From Kibdelosporangium banguiense (lineage in GTDB: Bacteria; Actinomycetota; Actinomycetes; Mycobacteriales; Pseudonocardiaceae), in NCBI RefSeq assembly GCF_017876405.1, contig NZ_JAGINW010000001.1, positions 7,453,203 through 7,517,202 on the forward strand: a stretch of DNA of 64,000 nt, given 5' to 3'. This document shows, one piece after another, positions 1 to 9,494 of this stretch (its first letter is position 1; the number at the start of each line of letters is the position of its first letter). The position numbers and the translations under genes were made by a program. The notes below the pieces were generated by a model. That model saw only the letters and a list, made by a program, of their open reading frames with translations. It did no database searches and was not told where the DNA came from.

Positions 1-455
1 TCTCGGCGTTGCGGTCCAGCCGTCTGGGCTTCGTCTTCCAGCAGTTTCACCTGTCCGACGGGCTCACCGCGACCGAAAACGTGGCCACTGGCCTGCTCTA
101 CGCCGGGGTACGGCGCCGCAAGCGCAAGGCGCTCGCCGTGGCCGCGCTCGAACGCGTCGGGCTGGCACACCGTGCCGACCACCTTCCGCCGCAGCTGTCC
201 GGCGGTGAACGCCAGCGTGTCGCCATCGCCCGGGCTGTGGTCAACCAGCCCGCGCTCGTCCTGGCCGACGAGCCGACCGGCGCATTGGACAGCGCGAACG
301 GCCGGGCCGTGCTCGACCTGCTGATCGAGCTCAACCGGCAGGGCGCGACGATCGCGGTGATCACCCACGACCGGGATGTCGCCGCGATGCTGCCGCGCCA
401 GATCGAGATACGCGACGGGCGGATCGTCGCTGACACCCGTAGGGGACCGCGTTGA
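1..455 (+). CDS. ABC transporter ATP-binding protein, MacB/LolD type (5' end outside window)
   Basis: This is the C-terminal part of a cytoplasmic ATPase subunit that would power the permease encoded just downstream. The reading frame is open from the left edge, so the start codon and Walker A lie outside the window. Visible motifs in order are the Q-loop (FVFQQFHL), the signature LSGGERQRVAIARA, Walker B LVLADEPTGALD with its D-loop, and the H-loop AVITHD. These match the MacB/LolD/FtsE branch, whose members work with FtsX-like permeases. The TGA stop overlaps the TTG start of the permease by 4 bases, indicating translational coupling. The substrate cannot be read from the sequence. Confidence 0.93.
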   Translation, partial: SALRSSRLGFVFQQFHLSDGLTATENVATGLLYAGVRRRKRKALAVAALERVGLAHRADHLPPQLSGGERQRVAIARAVVNQPALVLADEPTGALDSANGRAVLDLLIELNRQGATIAVITHDRDVAAMLPRQIEIRDGRIVADTRRGPR

Positions 456-1657
456 CAGACCAGCTTCACCCGGCGCGGTTGTCGTTCGGCGACATGTTCC
501 GGCTCGGCCTGCTCGGATTGAGTACCCGCAAGATGCGTGCGGCGCTGTCTGCGCTGGGCATCTCGCTGGGCATTGCGACCATGGTCGTCGTGACCGGCAT
601 CCCGGCGTCCAGCCAGCGCGCACTGATGGACGAGCTGACGTCCTTGGGCACCAACATGTTGCGTGCCCAACCGGCACAGCGCCAGGAGACACCAGTGCTG
701 CTGCCCGAGGCCTCGGTCGGGATGGTCGAACGGATCGGACCGGTCACCGCGGCCGCGGCGGTAGCCAACACACACACGCGGGTGCGTCGTTCCGATCGGC
801 TGGATCCCAGCCACAGCTCGGACCTCACCGTGCTGGCCAGCAGTCTCGGCCTGCTGGAAACAGTCAACGGACAAGTCCAAAGCGGACGGTTCCTCACCGA
901 CGCGAACGCGGGGTTCCCCGTGGTGGTGCTCGGATACGTGGCCGCGGGCAGGCTGGGGATAGACCGGATCCCCGATGGCGACGCCAAACCGGCCGTCTAC
1001 ATCGGCGATCGCTGGTTCACGGTGGTCGGCGTGCTCGGCCCGATGCCGCTGGCGCCCGACATCGAACGGTCCGTACTCGTCGGCTGGGACGCGGCCCGCA
1101 AGGAACTGCGATTCGACGGCCACCCCACGGTGGTCTATGTCAAGGCGCACGAGGAGTCCATTGAGGACGTCCGCCGGGTGATACCGGCCACCTTGTACTC
1201 CGAGGTTCCAGGCCTCGTACAGGTGAGTCGTCCGTCCGACGCGCTCGCCGCCAAGCGCGCCACCCAGAATTCGTACGCCGCGCTGTTCCTCGGTCTGGCC
1301 GGGGTCGCGTTGCTGGTCGGTGGCGTCGGGGTAGCGAACACGATGGTCATCTCGGTGCTGGAACGGCGCAAGGAGATCGGCCTGCGCCGGGCCCTGGGTG
1401 CGACTCGCGGCCAGATTCGCGGACAGTTCCTCACCGAAGCCGTTCTGCTGTCCGGCCTGGGTGGACTTGTCGGCACCGCGCTCGGTGTGCTTGCCACGTT
1501 CGGCTACGCCACCGCACAGGCCTGGCCCACTGTCATACCGGCGACGGCGATGACGGGCGGCGTACTCGCCGCTGTTGTCGTCGGGATCGTCGCCGGTCTC
1601 TACCCGTCCATTCGCGCTGCCCGGCTTACCCCGACGCAGGCACTTTCCGCCCAGTAA
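452..1657 (+). CDS. ABC transporter permease, MacB/FtsX family
   Basis: A 401-residue membrane subunit of an exporter or mechanotransmission ABC system. The first membrane helix is at about residues 30-50. It is followed by an extracytoplasmic domain of about 220 residues, then three helices near 274-298, 325-350 and 365-388. This is the four-helix topology of MacB and FtsX. The cytoplasmic motif ERRKEIGLRRALGA after helix 2 is characteristic of the family. The TTG start overlaps the ATPase stop, and a lipoprotein gene follows after 13 bases. The three genes probably form one transcript and act at the cell envelope on an unknown substrate. Confidence 0.92.
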   Translation: MTDQLHPARLSFGDMFRLGLLGLSTRKMRAALSALGISLGIATMVVVTGIPASSQRALMDELTSLGTNMLRAQPAQRQETPVLLPEASVGMVERIGPVTAAAAVANTHTRVRRSDRLDPSHSSDLTVLASSLGLLETVNGQVQSGRFLTDANAGFPVVVLGYVAAGRLGIDRIPDGDAKPAVYIGDRWFTVVGVLGPMPLAPDIERSVLVGWDAARKELRFDGHPTVVYVKAHEESIEDVRRVIPATLYSEVPGLVQVSRPSDALAAKRATQNSYAALFLGLAGVALLVGGVGVANTMVISVLERRKEIGLRRALGATRGQIRGQFLTEAVLLSGLGGLVGTALGVLATFGYATAQAWPTVIPATAMTGGVLAAVVVGIVAGLYPSIRAARLTPTQALSAQ

Positions 1658-1670
1658 TACGGAGTCCACA

Positions 1671-2210
1671 ATGAGACAACTCGCTGGAATGCTGGTGCTG
1701 GCCGCGGCGCTGGCCGCGTGCTCGACGCCCGAGCAGAAGGCACCCGAAATCGCGTCGCTGAACACGGGCGGCGCAGCCCCTTCTGCTCCCGCCACCACCA
1801 CGACGACCGAGCAACGCCCCCGGGAACGGCTGGACATGACCTCGGAGGACATCGACGCGCTGTACGAGGTGTACAGCCGCTGTCAGGCGGAACACGGTGT
1901 GGACAAGAGCAAGTTCGAGAAGAGCGGCGTCCCGTCCAAGGAGGTGATGGATGCCGCGAACAAGGCATGTCTGTCGAAGAACCCGCTGCCGCCATGGGAG
2001 AAGGACGCGAACAACCCCGAAGCGGTGGACTTCGCCCAGCGCGTCGTACAGTGCTTGCGCGGCAAGGGCGTCCGCTACGTCGAGGTGGACAACCAGCCGG
2101 GGGAGGAGGCGGTCAGCTACGCGTTGGGCGGCCCGAACAACGACTCCCAGTCCATCACACTCGGGCTCCAGTACTCCAAGGAGTGCGAGATCGCAGCCTC
2201 CCGCAAGTAG
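1671..2210 (+). CDS. Putative lipoprotein of unknown function
   Basis: A 179-residue protein with an N-terminal signal peptide ending in a lipobox (LAAC, Cys17), so it should be exported, lipidated and anchored to the outer face of the membrane. The ATG at 1671 is chosen because it gives this signal peptide directly; the frame is open further upstream but that would extend into the permease gene. After a Thr-rich linker the mature part has several cysteines and no family I recognise. Its position behind the MacB-like ATPase and permease suggests it is the accessory lipoprotein of that system, which is inference. Confidence 0.8.
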   Translation: MRQLAGMLVLAAALAACSTPEQKAPEIASLNTGGAAPSAPATTTTTEQRPRERLDMTSEDIDALYEVYSRCQAEHGVDKSKFEKSGVPSKEVMDAANKACLSKNPLPPWEKDANNPEAVDFAQRVVQCLRGKGVRYVEVDNQPGEEAVSYALGGPNNDSQSITLGLQYSKECEIAASRK

Positions 2211-2269
2211 GCATTCACAGGTGGCCGCGGGCCAGGCGATGGTGAGCCTGCCCGGCCCGGCTGGAAAAC

Positions 2270-3757
2270 TTGCCGACCATGCGAGAGGTGGGCAACGGCC
2301 GGTACCAGCTGGTGCGCGAACTCGGCCGCGGCGGTATGGGGGCGGTGTGGCTCGGGCTCGACACGATGCTGGGACGTGAGGTCGCCGTCAAGGAGCTGAT
2401 GGTGCCCGGTGGCGTTCCGCATGACGAGCGCGCCGTCTACCAGGAACGGGTGCTGCGGGAGGCGCGGATCGCCAGCAGGCTGGCCGATCCCGCCGTGGTC
2501 ACGGTCTACGACCTGATCAAGGAGCACGACCAGACGTACATCGTGATGGAGCTGATCAAGGGCCCGACCCTGACCGAGCTCGTCGACCGTGACGGTCCGC
2601 TGAGCACTGCCGCCGTGGCCGCCCTCGCGGGGCAACTGCTGTCGGCGCTGGAAGCCGCGCACGAGTCCGGCGTGGTGCACCGGGATGTCAAGCCGGGCAA
2701 CGTGATGGTGCCGGTGAAGGGGTCGGCGAAACTCACCGACTTCGGCATCGCCCAGGCGTTGGACGATCCGCGACTGACTGCGACCGGCTCGCTGATCGGT
2801 TCGCCCGCCTACATGTCGCCGGAACGGGTTTCCGGCGGGGCGGCCTCGCCCGCGTGGGACATGTGGGCGCTGGGCGCGACGTTGTTCTTCGCTGCCGAGG
2901 GACGTGGTGCGTTCGAACGCGACAGCACCTCGGCGACCATTCTCGCGGTGATGACCGAACGCCCGGAACCGCGATTAACCAGCGGACCGCTCGTCGAGCT
3001 GATCATGGGACTGCTGGAGCCGGACCCCGGACTGCGGCTGCGCGCACCCCAGGCGCAGCAGTTGATCAACCGGATCGCCGGCCAGTCGCAGCCGGTGGAC
3101 CTGCCGACCCAACGCGTGAGCCCCAGCCCGCGGCCCGTGAAACGCGGCCGCGCGATGGCGATCGGTGTCGGGCTCTCGCTTCCGGTGCTGGTCGGGGCCG
3201 TCGTTTTCCTTGTGCTCAACCAGGGCAGCCTGTTCGGCCTGACCGGCGGCAGAGCCGGGTCCGGCAATACGACCACGTCCACCACAGTGCCGGCGGCCTC
3301 GTCCCGGGCCATGCAGCCCGTGCTGACCGTCGGACCGGACGGGGACATCAAGAGCGAGCTGCTCGGGGCGTACCGCGAAAGCTGCATCAACAACTGGATA
3401 CCCGCGAAAGGCGTGCCGGATCCCAAGTCGAGAGTCGGCTGTTACGGGCCACACGACGTGGAATGGCTGGATTCGATCCTGGTCAACGCCGAGCCGGAGA
3501 AGGACGTGCCTTATCCGTCCCTCGAAGAGCTGGCCAGACGGGGCGGCAGCGAATGCACCCAGAAGTTCCTCTCCGCCGAGGTGACCGGCCAGAACAAAGA
3601 GGACACCCTGCGCTACTGGGTGATCGTCCCCACCGCCACGGCATGGCAGCTGAAGACGACAAGCGGTGGTTACCGCACCTCGGACCGCATCATCTACTGC
3701 TTCGTCGGCAAGGCCGACGGCGGAAAGCTGACCGACCCGGTCGTCGCCGACAAGTGA
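2270..3757 (+). CDS. Transmembrane serine/threonine protein kinase (PknB family)
   Basis: A Hanks-type kinase of 495 residues from the TTG start, or 492 from the ATG at 2279. The glycine loop GRGGMG lies near residues 19-24, the ATP-binding lysine is Lys41 (AVKE), the catalytic loop HRDVKPGN starts at His137 and DFG is at 157-159, so the catalytic core looks intact. A Pro-rich juxtamembrane stretch leads to one membrane helix near 296-316. The extracellular region has a Ser/Thr-rich linker and about 150 residues containing four cysteines, and shows no PASTA repeats, so its ligand is unknown. The cysteine-containing extracytoplasmic part is a likely sensor domain. Confidence 0.94.
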   Translation: MPTMREVGNGRYQLVRELGRGGMGAVWLGLDTMLGREVAVKELMVPGGVPHDERAVYQERVLREARIASRLADPAVVTVYDLIKEHDQTYIVMELIKGPTLTELVDRDGPLSTAAVAALAGQLLSALEAAHESGVVHRDVKPGNVMVPVKGSAKLTDFGIAQALDDPRLTATGSLIGSPAYMSPERVSGGAASPAWDMWALGATLFFAAEGRGAFERDSTSATILAVMTERPEPRLTSGPLVELIMGLLEPDPGLRLRAPQAQQLINRIAGQSQPVDLPTQRVSPSPRPVKRGRAMAIGVGLSLPVLVGAVVFLVLNQGSLFGLTGGRAGSGNTTTSTTVPAASSRAMQPVLTVGPDGDIKSELLGAYRESCINNWIPAKGVPDPKSRVGCYGPHDVEWLDSILVNAEPEKDVPYPSLEELARRGGSECTQKFLSAEVTGQNKEDTLRYWVIVPTATAWQLKTTSGGYRTSDRIIYCFVGKADGGKLTDPVVADK

Positions 3758-3792
3758 CGTTCCGGGCCGGTCCACCCAGGCGGCAAGAGTGG

Positions 3793-3830
3793 CCGCCACG
3801 TATCGCTCGAACCCTAGCGATACGTGGCGG
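3793..3830. terminator. Bidirectional hairpin between convergent genes
   Basis: A perfect 15-base inverted repeat, CCGCCACGTATCGCT at 3793-3807 and its complement at 3816-3830, with an 8-base loop. It sits between the converging kinase and sialidase-like genes, and its right arm begins on the stop codon of the sialidase-like gene (3814-3816). It is a likely terminator for both directions. There is no clear T run, which is common in actinomycete terminators. Confidence 0.75.
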
Positions 3831-5436
3831 TGGTGGTCTCGAAGGCCAGCAGCTGCCGGGTGGTGACGTTGTAACTCATGGTCAGATACCGGCCTGGTGC
3901 GATTTCGGCGCTGGTGGGGTTGGCCTGGTCGCCGTGGCCGGAGTTGTAGAGCAAGGTCTTCGGATAACCGGTCCAGGGTCCGGCTGGGTCGGCGATCAGG
4001 GCGCCGAAGGTTGGGCGGTTGGCCACGCCGGGATCGCCGTAGGTCAGCAGCAGTGCACCGCTGCTCGTGAGCAGTTGGTGGTGGGAGGCCGTCGTGATGT
4101 CCGACTGCGTGAGCGGGGTCCAGGTGCGGCCGTCGTCGTTGGAACGGGTGATGAACGACGGCACGTTCTTGTTCTGGATCTTGTCGAACGAGCGGATCAG
4201 CATCACCAGTTGCCCACTGGGCAGGCGCGTGACGTTGGGTTCCTGGTACAGGTAGCGGTCGTTGTCGCGGGCGGCGAACACTTCGGCTGAGGCGTCCCAG
4301 GTGCGGCCGCCGTCGTGGCTGCGCGCGACATAGGCACCGGAGCCGTACAGCGGCTGCAGGACATCCCCGCCGGGGATCTCCACTGCTGGTGCGTGCAGCC
4401 AGTTCCCGCCCTGGTTGCTGGCGATCCTGACGGGGGTGGCGAACGTCGTGCTGCCAGGGGCCATCCGTGCCACGAAACTGCCGCGGTTCGACGAACCGGA
4501 GCCGGTCCAGTCTGTCTGGAAGAAACTCAGCAACACCGTGCCGTCCGCGAGCTGCGTGAGTTTGGGGTCGCGGTTGTCATAGGCGTTGCTGACCGCGACC
4601 GTTGGCGGGGTCCACGTCCTGCCGTTGTCGGACGAATAGGTCAGTTTGATGACACCGTTGGCTTCGGTGTGTCCGGCCGCCGAGTGGTAGACGGCCATCA
4701 TGCGGCCGTCGGCGAGCTTGATCAGATCCGGGAAGCGGGCCTCGATCCCGGCCGGCTCGGTCGCCACCACGGACCCGGTGGAGACGATGTCGAGGTTGTC
4801 GATGTAGGTGTCGGTCCCGGTCGGCTGGGTACCGGAGGACGCCACTTCGAAGCTGGTGATGTCGCCGGCAGCGTCGGCGCGCACGCTGGTCCGGTACTGC
4901 TTGCCCGCGACTGTGATGCCCGCCCACGTGGCCGAGGCATCGATGACCACCCGCGTCCACGCGTTCGGATTGTGCAGCCCGGCAACGGTCGCGAGATCTC
5001 GCCAGGCTGTGCCGTCGTACACGGAGATCACGCCTGTCGTGCTGCCTGCGGCCGGGGGCCGGATCAGAAACCGCCACGCCCCCGTGTCCTCACTCGCGCC
5101 GCTGCCGTGCACCGCGAGGATCGTGGACTGGCTCGTGCTCTTGGCGAGCAGATCGAACGTGAACCGTTTCGCCGGCAGGCCGTTCTGCAGGAAGAGCACG
5201 CGCGACTGCGCGCTGGAGGTGGAGTCCACGACCCGCACCGCCCGCGTCTGCACCCCACCGACCGTCACGTTCTGCACAGTGGCAGTGCCATAAGTGCGTG
5301 TGCCGGATGGTGCTTGCCCAACAGTCTCATTGTCGAACGTACGGACCGCGGCGTGTGCGGTACCAGGGATCAACACCGGCACGGTGGCGGCCAGCGTCAG
5401 GACAATCAGCCTGCTGAAGGCTTTCGAGCGCTTCAA
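3814..5436 (-). CDS. Secreted sialidase-like glycosidase with BNR/Asp-box repeats
   Basis: A 540-residue exported protein. The TTG at 5436 is chosen because GGAGG lies four bases before it and it opens a classic signal peptide (KRSKAF, hydrophobic core, cleavage near TAHA-AV). Residues of about 30-230 look like a jelly-roll or concanavalin-type domain. The C-terminal half carries three Asp boxes (SSDNGRTW, SHDGGRTW, SNDDGRTW), the hallmark of sialidase-type six-bladed propellers, preceded by ARFPDLIKLADGR where sialidases have the FRIP motif. I cannot confirm the full arginine triad, so the substrate, sialic acid or another sugar, is open. It is divergent from the aldehyde dehydrogenase gene. 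Confidence 0.82.
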   Translation of the reverse strand: MKRSKAFSRLIVLTLAATVPVLIPGTAHAAVRTFDNETVGQAPSGTRTYGTATVQNVTVGGVQTRAVRVVDSTSSAQSRVLFLQNGLPAKRFTFDLLAKSTSQSTILAVHGSGASEDTGAWRFLIRPPAAGSTTGVISVYDGTAWRDLATVAGLHNPNAWTRVVIDASATWAGITVAGKQYRTSVRADAAGDITSFEVASSGTQPTGTDTYIDNLDIVSTGSVVATEPAGIEARFPDLIKLADGRMMAVYHSAAGHTEANGVIKLTYSSDNGRTWTPPTVAVSNAYDNRDPKLTQLADGTVLLSFFQTDWTGSGSSNRGSFVARMAPGSTTFATPVRIASNQGGNWLHAPAVEIPGGDVLQPLYGSGAYVARSHDGGRTWDASAEVFAARDNDRYLYQEPNVTRLPSGQLVMLIRSFDKIQNKNVPSFITRSNDDGRTWTPLTQSDITTASHHQLLTSSGALLLTYGDPGVANRPTFGALIADPAGPWTGYPKTLLYNSGHGDQANPTSAEIAPGRYLTMSYNVTTRQLLAFETTTATYR

Positions 5437-5624
5437 GGATCCTCCCAGTGGTGATCGTGCGCGAGCTTCGTACCACCGCGTGATCGAATCGGACAGCCTT
5501 TGCCGGATAACGCAATTGTCGGCGCCCCCGCGAAAAGGGGTGGTTTCACCCATGCCCCGCGGTGCCGGTCTCTGTGACGCTCACGGGACCCGCGATGAGG
5601 CGTGTGACAAGGGAGGTCGTGGTC

Positions 5625-7076
5625 ATGACGGTGGCGCACCTGCAGATTCCGCAGGGGAACCTGTTCGTGGCCGGACGGTGGGTACCGGCAATGTCAGGCG
5701 CCGGTAGGGAAATCCTCAACCCGGCGACGGGCGGGGTACTCACCACAGTGGCCGATGCGGGGCCCGCGGATGTGGACCGTGCTGTGCAGGCGGCCCGGAC
5801 GGCGTTCGATTCCGGTGTCTGGCCGGGACTGAGCCCGCGGGCGCGTGGCCGGATCCTCCTGCGTGTAGCCGATCTGCTACGGCATGAGGCCGAGGAGTTC
5901 GCCGAGCTGGAGTCGACGGATGTCGGCAAGCCGATCACGTTCACGCGCAACATAGACGTACCGACCGCCATCGAGACGTTCGAGTACTACGGCAGTCTTG
6001 CCGCCGGGATCGAAGGTGCCGTTCGTGCCACCGCGTTCCCCGCCATGGCGTACACCCGACGCGAGCCGATCGGTGTCGTCGCCGCGATCACACCCTTCAA
6101 CTTCCCGCTCATTCTCTCCTGTACGAAAATCGCGGCGGCATTGGCGGCCGGGAACACGGTCGTGCACAAACCGGCCGAGGAAACTCCGCTCACGGCGTTG
6201 CGGCTCGCTGAGCTGTTGCAGGACGCGGGTGTGCCGGACGGTGTGTTCAATGTGGTGACCGGGGGTGCGTCGGCCGGCGAGGCGCTGGTCCGGGACGCCC
6301 GTGTGGACAAGGTCGCGTTCACCGGCTCTACGTCGACCGGGAAGCGGGTGGTCGCCCAGGCGGGGGAGACGCTCAAGAAGGTGACTGTCGAGCTTGGTGG
6401 CAAGGGCGCGAATCTGATCTTCGCGGACGCCGATCCGGCCGCCGCGGTGCACACGGCCATGTCGGGCTTCGTGTTCAACACCGGCCAGTTCTGTATGGCC
6501 GGGACGCGCCTGCTCGTCGAGCGGCCGGTCTACGCCGACGTCGTGGACGCGCTCGCCCAGGCCTGCTCCCAGGTGCGGGTCGGTGATCCACGCGCGCCGG
6601 AGACCGTCGTCGGCCCGATGGCGGGTCCGAGGCACCTGGCCAAGGTCCAGTCCTTCCTGGACACCGCGGAGGATGACGGGATCAGGGTGATCCGCGGCGC
6701 CGCTCCGTCCACTTCGGATGGGTTCTTCGTGGCGCCCGCAGTGCTGGTCGGTGCCGGGCAGGAGTCCCGCTACGTGCAGGAGGAGATCTTCGGCCCGGTA
6801 CTGACCGTCCAGCCTTTCGACACCGAGCAGGAGGCGGTCCGGCTGGCCAACGGCACTTCGTACGGGCTGGCGGCCGGGCTGCAGACACGCGACGTGAGCA
6901 AGGCACACCGGGTGGCGGCCGCCTTACAGGCCGGGATCGTCTGGGTCAACGGGTGGGCGATGCTGGACGTCGCGATGCCGTTCGGCGGCTGCAAACAGTC
7001 CGGTTACGGCCGGGAGAACGGTCCAGAAGGGCTTGATGAGTACCTGCGGACGAAGTCGGTCGTCGTCGCACTCTGA
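5625..7076 (+). CDS. NAD(P)-dependent aldehyde dehydrogenase
   Basis: A 483-residue cytoplasmic enzyme oxidising an aldehyde to the carboxylate. The ATG at 5625 follows GGGAGG with an 8-base gap. Landmarks are the cofactor-binding stretch ITPFNFPL, the FTGSTSTGKRV region, the catalytic general base Glu256 in VELGGKG and the nucleophile Cys290 in GQFCMAG; the spacing of 34 residues is normal for the superfamily. The C-terminal PFGGCKQSGYGRE motif is also present. Length is typical. The sequence resembles betaine, gamma-aminobutyraldehyde or phenylacetaldehyde dehydrogenases, and I cannot choose among them. No pathway partner lies next to it. Confidence 0.93.
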   Translation: MTVAHLQIPQGNLFVAGRWVPAMSGAGREILNPATGGVLTTVADAGPADVDRAVQAARTAFDSGVWPGLSPRARGRILLRVADLLRHEAEEFAELESTDVGKPITFTRNIDVPTAIETFEYYGSLAAGIEGAVRATAFPAMAYTRREPIGVVAAITPFNFPLILSCTKIAAALAAGNTVVHKPAEETPLTALRLAELLQDAGVPDGVFNVVTGGASAGEALVRDARVDKVAFTGSTSTGKRVVAQAGETLKKVTVELGGKGANLIFADADPAAAVHTAMSGFVFNTGQFCMAGTRLLVERPVYADVVDALAQACSQVRVGDPRAPETVVGPMAGPRHLAKVQSFLDTAEDDGIRVIRGAAPSTSDGFFVAPAVLVGAGQESRYVQEEIFGPVLTVQPFDTEQEAVRLANGTSYGLAAGLQTRDVSKAHRVAAALQAGIVWVNGWAMLDVAMPFGGCKQSGYGRENGPEGLDEYLRTKSVVVAL

Positions 7077-7109
7077 CTCGTGATCTGCCGCAGCTATGCT
7101 GCGGTGTTC

Positions 7110-9404
7110 ATGACTGGTCGGATCTCGGGAAACCTGCCCGTCGCGTTGACGAGTTTCGTCGGCAGGCGACAGGAGATCGCTGACGTCCGCGCCCGGCTGG
7201 CGACCGCCCGGTTGCTGACCCTGACCGGTGCGGGCGGCGTCGGCAAGACCCGGCTGGCTCTTGAGGTCGCGGCCGAGGCACGCAAGGCCTTTGCCGACGG
7301 GGTGTGGCTGGTCGATCTCGCTCCGGTCGGCGAGCCCGCGCTCGTACCGCGTGCTGTGGTGACCGCGTTGGGCATTCCCGACCAATCCAGCAAGCCCGCC
7401 GAGGAACAGCTGACCGAGTACCTGTCCGAGCGGCAGGCCCTGATCCTGATCGACAACTGCGAGCACCTCGTCGGCGCGTGTGCTCTGCTCATGAACCGGT
7501 TGCTCCGCGGCGGTGCACGGCTGCGTGTGCTCGCCACCAGCCGACGCACCCTCGGCGTCTACGGCGAGCACATCTACATAGTGCCGCCGTTGTCGACGCC
7601 CGAACCTGACCAGACATCTCCGCTCAAGGAGCTCGAGGGCTACGAATCAGTCCGCCTGTTCGCCGAGCGCGCGATCACCATTCAGCCGGGATTCGAGATC
7701 AGCGAACGCAACCGGCACACGGTCACCAAGCTCTGTGCCCGGCTTGAGGGCATACCGCTGGCGATCGAGCTCGCGGCGGCGCGGCTGCGTGTGCTGTCCC
7801 TCGATGAACTGGTGGAGCGGCTGGAGGACCGGTTCACGGTGCTGGGCGGGGGCAGCCGGACTGTCGAGCCGCGTCAGCGGACGCTTCGTGCACTGATCAG
7901 CTGGAGCTACGACCTGTGCTCGCCGATAGAACGGTTGTTGTGGGCGCGGCTTTCGGTGTTCGCCGGTGGGTTCAGCCTGGACGCCGTCGAGGGCGTCTGC
8001 ACCGACGAACACGTCCCGCAGGAAGCCGTGCTCGACCTGCTCGGTCAGTTGATCACCCAGTCCGTGGTCCTCCTCGTCGACTCCGACGGGCAGGTGCGGT
8101 ACCGGATGCTGGAGACGATCCGCCAGTACGGCCGGGAACGGCTGGTGGAGGCGGGGGAGCTGGAGCGGTTGCGGTCGCGGCACCGCGACTTCTACCTCGA
8201 CCTGGCGGAAGGCATCGCGGCACGCTGGAACGGTGGCGGCCAGGCGGCCGGACTGGCCCGGCTGCGTGCCGACAAGGACAACCTTCGCGCCGCGCTGGAG
8301 TACTGCGTGTCCGACCCGGACCGCACACCGTCCGCGCTGGCCCTTGTCTCGGCCCTGCGGTTCCATTGGTGCGCGGACGGTTTCCTCAGCGAGGGCCGGC
8401 GGTGGCTGGACCGAGTTCTGGCACGTCCAGGCGGAGACTGTCCGGCCAGGGCGACAGCGTTGTGGGTCGCGGCGTGGGCCACGTTGCTGCAGGGCGACTA
8501 CCAGACCGCCGCCGAACGGCTTGACGAGTGCGAAGAACTCGGCGACGCGTCGGCCCGCAGTCAGGTGATGAGCCTGCGCGGCACCTTGGCGAATTTTCAG
8601 GGCCGGTTGGCGGAGGCGATCGACCGGTTCGAACAGGCCATCGGCGAGCTCACGGCGGTGAACGACGGACGAGGCGTGCTGATGACGCTCTTCCAGCTCG
8701 CCATCGCCCAGGCCTGTGCGGGCGACGCACGTGCCGCGGACACCGCGAAACGCGCGATCATGCTCAGCGAGGAGTGCGGTGAGCTATGGTGCCGCTCGTA
8801 TGCCCTGTGGTCATTGGGGTTCGACGCCTGGGTACGCGGGGAACTGGATTCCGCCGCCGAACTGACCCGGGCCGGTCTGGCCATCCAGAGCGGGTTCAAC
8901 GACCACGTCGGCACCGCCTTGATGATCGAACTGCTGGCCTGGGTCGCGGCATCGAAAGGCGAATCCCGCCATGCGGCCCGGCTGCTCGGTTCGTTGCGTG
9001 CCATCTGGCAACGGATCGGTACGACCATCGCGGCGTTCGGGCCACATCTGGCCGACCATCACGACCGTTGTGAACGGGACGTTGCCCATGCCCTGAAGGC
9101 CAGTGCGTTCGCCACCGCGATTGCGCAGGGAGGCAGGCTCGATCTTGGCCAGGCCATCACGTGCGCCCTGGACGAGGCCGCGGCCACCACAACCGAGCCA
9201 CCTGTCGGCAAGCCGGCCCTGACTCGTCGCGAACACGAGGTCGCCCAGCTGGTCGCGCGCGGACTGAGCAACCGGATGATCGCCGACTCCCTGGTCATCT
9301 CACCCCGCACAGTGGACGGTCACCTGGAGCACATCCTGGCGAAACTCGGGTTCACGTCCCGGTCGCAGGTGGCCGCCTGGGTCACCGAGCACGCTCACCG
9401 GTGA
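7110..9404 (+). CDS. LuxR-type transcriptional regulator with AfsR-like P-loop ATPase
   Basis: A 764-residue STAND regulator. The N-terminus (TSFVGRRQEI) leads into Walker A GAGGVGKT at about residues 40-47, then Walker B (ILIDNCEHL) and the GIPLAIELAAARL segment typical of the AfsR/NB-ARC branch. The middle is helical and TPR-like (roughly 400-690). The C-terminus is a LuxR helix-turn-helix (LTRREHEVAQLVARG, RTVDGHLEHI). Such proteins are thought to bind an inducer with the helical repeats, use ATP to oligomerise and then activate promoters. The ATG at 7110 is preferred to an upstream GTG because family alignment starts there. Targets are unknown; the dehydrogenase upstream is a candidate. 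Confidence 0.9.
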   Translation: MTGRISGNLPVALTSFVGRRQEIADVRARLATARLLTLTGAGGVGKTRLALEVAAEARKAFADGVWLVDLAPVGEPALVPRAVVTALGIPDQSSKPAEEQLTEYLSERQALILIDNCEHLVGACALLMNRLLRGGARLRVLATSRRTLGVYGEHIYIVPPLSTPEPDQTSPLKELEGYESVRLFAERAITIQPGFEISERNRHTVTKLCARLEGIPLAIELAAARLRVLSLDELVERLEDRFTVLGGGSRTVEPRQRTLRALISWSYDLCSPIERLLWARLSVFAGGFSLDAVEGVCTDEHVPQEAVLDLLGQLITQSVVLLVDSDGQVRYRMLETIRQYGRERLVEAGELERLRSRHRDFYLDLAEGIAARWNGGGQAAGLARLRADKDNLRAALEYCVSDPDRTPSALALVSALRFHWCADGFLSEGRRWLDRVLARPGGDCPARATALWVAAWATLLQGDYQTAAERLDECEELGDASARSQVMSLRGTLANFQGRLAEAIDRFEQAIGELTAVNDGRGVLMTLFQLAIAQACAGDARAADTAKRAIMLSEECGELWCRSYALWSLGFDAWVRGELDSAAELTRAGLAIQSGFNDHVGTALMIELLAWVAASKGESRHAARLLGSLRAIWQRIGTTIAAFGPHLADHHDRCERDVAHALKASAFATAIAQGGRLDLGQAITCALDEAAATTTEPPVGKPALTRREHEVAQLVARGLSNRMIADSLVISPRTVDGHLEHILAKLGFTSRSQVAAWVTEHAHR

Positions 9405-9494
9405 CGGCCGGAAATGGGTGATTCCACCCTGGTGAGCGGGGTGGCGATCCGGCACTCTCGACGTCCGGCCACTCGACGACGAGGAGAACACCCG

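Noticed and set aside
98..1852. Long minus-strand open frame of 584 codons
   Set aside because: It is antisense to the clear ABC ATPase, permease and lipoprotein genes, is rich in Arg, Gly and Gln, and shows no motif. Long antisense frames are expected in DNA this GC-rich.
5437..5624. Regulatory structure between the sialidase-like and aldehyde dehydrogenase genes
   Set aside because: Only short imperfect repeats (such as CCCCTTTTCGCGGGG) are visible and no convincing promoter pair or operator could be assigned.
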